Source: Albibacterium sp963696875 (GTDB taxonomy: Bacteria; Bacteroidota; Bacteroidia; Sphingobacteriales; Sphingobacteriaceae). Taken from it: a stretch of DNA of 64,000 nt. Every line of letters begins with the position of its first letter. Position 1 is the first letter of the stretch. The notes beneath the pieces were generated by a model. It made no database searches. It saw only the letters and a program-made list of their open reading frames with translations, and was not told the origin of the DNA. This document shows positions 62,301-64,000 of the stretch, piece by piece. Where the stretch lies: NCBI GenBank assembly GCA_963696875.1, contig CAVOLQ010000001.1:496001-560000 (forward strand). Direction: 5' to 3'. A program made the position numbers and the translations under genes.

Positions 62301-64000
62301 TTGAATTTGCATAAATAATAGAAGAAGCTAATTTTCCAAACAACTGCGCGTCTGCCTCTGTTGCCTTGATTTGTCGTAAAAGAACCTGACTATGTGTCCA
62401 TGACAACTCAAATGCTCGTTTTTTGAGATTTCGATCCCTATATTTATGCATCAATGCTTCTGCAGATTCTTTTGTATCGCTTATCCCGAAGACCAAATCA
62501 ACGGTCGCCGTTTGGTTTGGCCGTATACCGATGCGGTATCGAATGGCGATGATAGGATCTAAAACAGAACCCTCACTGCCAGATAACTCTTCGTTCATGG
62601 CTTGCGGGTGAGTCAAGGTTCTACCCCTGCCAATAAATTGCTTGCGGTCTGTTTCATAGGAAATATTCTCAATGGAAGCGCCGTGAACATCCATTAAATG
62701 GAACAAATGAGGAGAAATCTCGTTTACTGAACGTGGTCTCCGTGTAGCGAAAATAGCATTATACTTGTGAATGATTTCCGTTTGCACAAAAAGGTTGCTG
62801 AAAGCCGGATGTGATTCATCGGAGGCCTGGCTTGCCATAACGATTTCTGAATAGCTAGTAATTTCCAAAATCTTTATGGATTGAGTCCGGTTGGTAATCC
62901 TGATTTTTCTCATCTCGATATCATCTTCTGGAGAAACAACAATTTCCGTTTTGGTAATGATGCCATAGTCCTGTCGGCGAAACTCAATATGACCCTGAGA
63001 AAAAATAGCTTCATAAGTTGTTGGAGGGTGAAGTGTTGGATGATAGGTGTTTGACCAGAAGTTGCCACTGTCCACATCTTTTATATAGCAAAATATACCG
63101 TAATTATCTAGGGTTGAATCTTCCCTCCAACGTGTTATGGAAAGGCCTTTCCAGTGACTATAACCCCCTCCAGAATTTGTAATCATCACTTGATAACGAC
63201 CGTTGCTTAGAAGTTGTACTTCAGGCATTATTGTATTTGGTGTTTTTATACTCCTTACCTGTACATCTGATATAACAGGATGAACCTCACTAATATCAGA
63301 GGTATGGGCATAGAAGATAGAGATTTTCGGCACTCGTTCTTGAAGCAACAATAAGGTAGCTTGAAATCGAAGTTCTAATACAAATCTTCGTTGCATAGGT
63401 TTGTTCAGAAGAACATAGGCCATCGATAATAGGCTCATCCCTTGGTGATGGGTCATATAGGAGTTAATAACAACATGAGAGCTTCCTCTTGGTAGGCGAC
63501 TTGGCGTATAGTCAATAGCCTCATAAAAACCAAAGTCCCCTTCGAATCCTTCAAGGGATAAAAGCTGTAAATTTGAAGCAGCCTTCCCTGGAGATACCAT
63601 AAGAGCCAGCATGGTCGCATACGGTGCAATTACAAGATCGTCCTCAAGCCCCCGCTTCAATCCCAAACCGGGAACTCCAAACGCTCGGTATTGATAATTT
63701 AAATTTGCGTCGACATTATTATAACCTGATTCTGAAATACCCCAAGGTACCCCTCTTATTTTGCCATATTCCATTTGTCGTTTTACGGTGGCGATATTAG
63801 TTTGATCAAGAAGGGTGCTTTCATAGCTAGGCATAAGCAACTGTGGCATCAAGTATTCAAACATAGATCCACTCCAGGAAAGTAAGATTGGTCCTCCGCT
63901 AGAGCTCGTTAATAATCGACTTAAAGAAAACCAGCTTTCTTGTGGAATTTTCCCTTGAGCAATGCCAATAAAAATTCCTAATCTAGCTTCTGAAGCAAGC
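59386..64000 (-). CDS. Cyclic beta-glucan synthase-like GH94/glycoamylase protein (N-terminal part cut by window)
   Basis: The frame is open to base 64000, so about 1537 C-terminal residues are visible; an ATG at 63864 is internal. Order from the right edge: end of a glycoamylase-like domain (WSGSMFEYLMPQLLMP, HVVINSYMTHHQGMSLL), two Glyco_transf_36-type beta-sandwich regions, then the GH94 (alpha/alpha)6 catalytic barrel with GSGDWNDGMD (60331-60360; its Asp is the general acid position) and GFGESVWLGFFL. This is the layout of NdvB/ChvB-type cyclic beta-1,2-glucan synthases, whose GH94 domain adjusts chain length by phosphorolysis. The N-terminal GT84 membrane part would lie beyond the window, so synthase activity cannot be confirmed. 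Stop codon at 59386-59388; convergent with the amidohydrolase gene. Confidence 0.88.
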   Translation of the reverse strand, partial: LASEARLGIFIGIAQGKIPQESWFSLSRLLTSSSGGPILLSWSGSMFEYLMPQLLMPSYESTLLDQTNIATVKRQMEYGKIRGVPWGISESGYNNVDANLNYQYRAFGVPGLGLKRGLEDDLVIAPYATMLALMVSPGKAASNLQLLSLEGFEGDFGFYEAIDYTPSRLPRGSSHVVINSYMTHHQGMSLLSMAYVLLNKPMQRRFVLELRFQATLLLLQERVPKISIFYAHTSDISEVHPVISDVQVRSIKTPNTIMPEVQLLSNGRYQVMITNSGGGYSHWKGLSITRWREDSTLDNYGIFCYIKDVDSGNFWSNTYHPTLHPPTTYEAIFSQGHIEFRRQDYGIITKTEIVVSPEDDIEMRKIRITNRTQSIKILEITSYSEIVMASQASDESHPAFSNLFVQTEIIHKYNAIFATRRPRSVNEISPHLFHLMDVHGASIENISYETDRKQFIGRGRTLTHPQAMNEELSGSEGSVLDPIIAIRYRIGIRPNQTATVDLVFGISDTKESAEALMHKYRDRNLKKRAFELSWTHSQVLLRQIKATEADAQLFGKLASSIIYANSNLRAEPNIINSNFRGQSGLWSHSVSGDLPIVLLQIYNSESIDLVRNMIQAHAYWQLKGLAVDLVIWNEDHGAYRHELQDQIVGLISSEAVTRLMQNKPGSIYVKSSDQISTEDRVLFESVARVILDDKGGTLSEQIGRHHPEKIIPPLLELHPITPFYDDIQLTLPGDLLFFNGTGGFTADGKEYKISINKGATTPAPWVNVIANPYFGSVLSESGSAYTWALNAHEYRITPWSNDPVSDVGGEAFYLRDEETGEFWSTSPFPAPGESNYITSHGFGYSNYQYIEKGVHSKMNIFVDIEWPVKFIVLEIENRSGRTRKFSATGFLEIILGDVRSKTNMHILSEYDNKNEALLFRNRYNPAFAERVSFFKVVGGTNLTFTTDRSEFIGRNRNLLNPQALNRKRLSGRVGPGMDTCAALQVDFDLLDGEKKEIIFQIGNESTNLSVKNLIEKFNNPKSVKNSFKEVTSYWNNILNAVQVTTPDQSLNVLANGWLTYQTIASRLFARSGFYQSGGAFGFRDQLQDVLSLMYTQPELAREQILLNASRQFIEGDVQHWWHPPEGRGVRTHCSDDLLWLPFAVSKYLKATGDMEILDESIGYLESRLLHEGEDSLYDLPVCGNVKGSLYDHCVRAINHSLHFGKYGIPLIGSGDWNDGMDQVGNKGFGESVWLGFFLYEILIDFAKVAKRYGDAVYANSCEKEAKTLQSNIETWAWDGEWYKRAWFDDGTPLGSKENEECKIDAISQSWSVLSSAASPERRNKAMDSLNKYLVNRDIKIIQLLKPPFDTSELNPGYIKGYVPGVRENGGQYSHAAIWTLMAFAALRDREKVYELFSMIQPINHSLDVEAAQTYKVEPYVMAADVYANKSHRGRGGWTWYTGSAGWMYQFILNSMIGLELLVDRLKFVPCFPLNWQSVSIDYRYKTSTYKITLYQKTDAIESWCKVDGIQKNGDTIQLIDDGQEHSVEVSIGINTNI

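Overview
The window looks like chromosome of a low-GC, free-living Bacteroidota, most probably of the Sphingobacteriaceae (Pedobacter/Sphingobacterium/Olivibacter type). Evidence: two ECF-sigma/FecR/SusC/SusD modules, lipoprotein signals, secreted Gfo/Idh/MocA oxidoreductases, DUF4153, DUF2911 and DUF1080 proteins, and a promoter of the Bacteroidota TTTG/TAnnTTTG type. No rRNA, tRNA, CRISPR array, phage or intact insertion sequence was recognised.

Layout. 1-5.8 kb: housekeeping and orphan genes (arginase-fold protein cut by the left edge, DUF4153 membrane protein, DUF2911 protein, tRNA hydroxylase TrhO, DinB protein, a small lipoprotein). 5.86-5.93 kb: a 29-bp perfect inverted repeat. 6.2-8.4 kb: Gfo/Idh/MocA oxidoreductase plus DUF1080 protein, a pair fitting 3-keto-glycoside chemistry. 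8.5-15.2 kb, minus strand: a complete ebo operon (TMEM220-eboA-eboB-eboC-eboD-eboE-eboF) with a candidate promoter and operator palindrome. 15.7-24.8 kb: seven co-directional genes for what looks like extracytoplasmic sugar oxidation (oxidoreductase, esterase, PQQ-type dehydrogenase with cytochrome c, enolase-superfamily protein, cupredoxin, lipoprotein beta-propeller, CE15-like esterase).

25.2-32.4 kb: first sigma/FecR/SusC/SusD module, followed at 32.9-39.0 kb by three Gfo/Idh/MocA proteins, a RidA deaminase, a hydroxyacyl-CoA-type dehydrogenase and an M19 dipeptidase. 39.1-42.6 kb: pyruvate carboxylase. 42.7-49.4 kb: second sigma/FecR/SusC/SusD module, followed at 49.6-53.0 kb by an Nramp-fold transporter without the metal-binding motifs, an SDR protein and a DHDPS-family lyase. 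53.1-54.5 kb, minus strand: a trimethylamine-monooxygenase-like FMO. 55.0-59.3 kb: two secreted amidohydrolase-family proteins. 59.4 kb to the right edge, minus strand: the C-terminal part of a cyclic-beta-glucan-synthase-like GH94 protein.

The central theme is uptake and oxidative breakdown of unusual small molecules or glycans. Outer-membrane SusC/SusD pairs would import them under sigma/anti-sigma control. Periplasmic oxidoreductases, esterases and dehydrogenases with cytochrome and cupredoxin partners would then oxidise them, and inner-membrane and cytoplasmic enzymes (lyase, RidA, dipeptidase) would finish the job. The substrates cannot be named from sequence alone. The most promising leads are the 15.7-24.8 kb oxidation operon, the imine-type catabolic cluster at 32.9-39.0 kb, and the Nramp-fold transporter/SDR/lyase operon at 49.6-53.0 kb.
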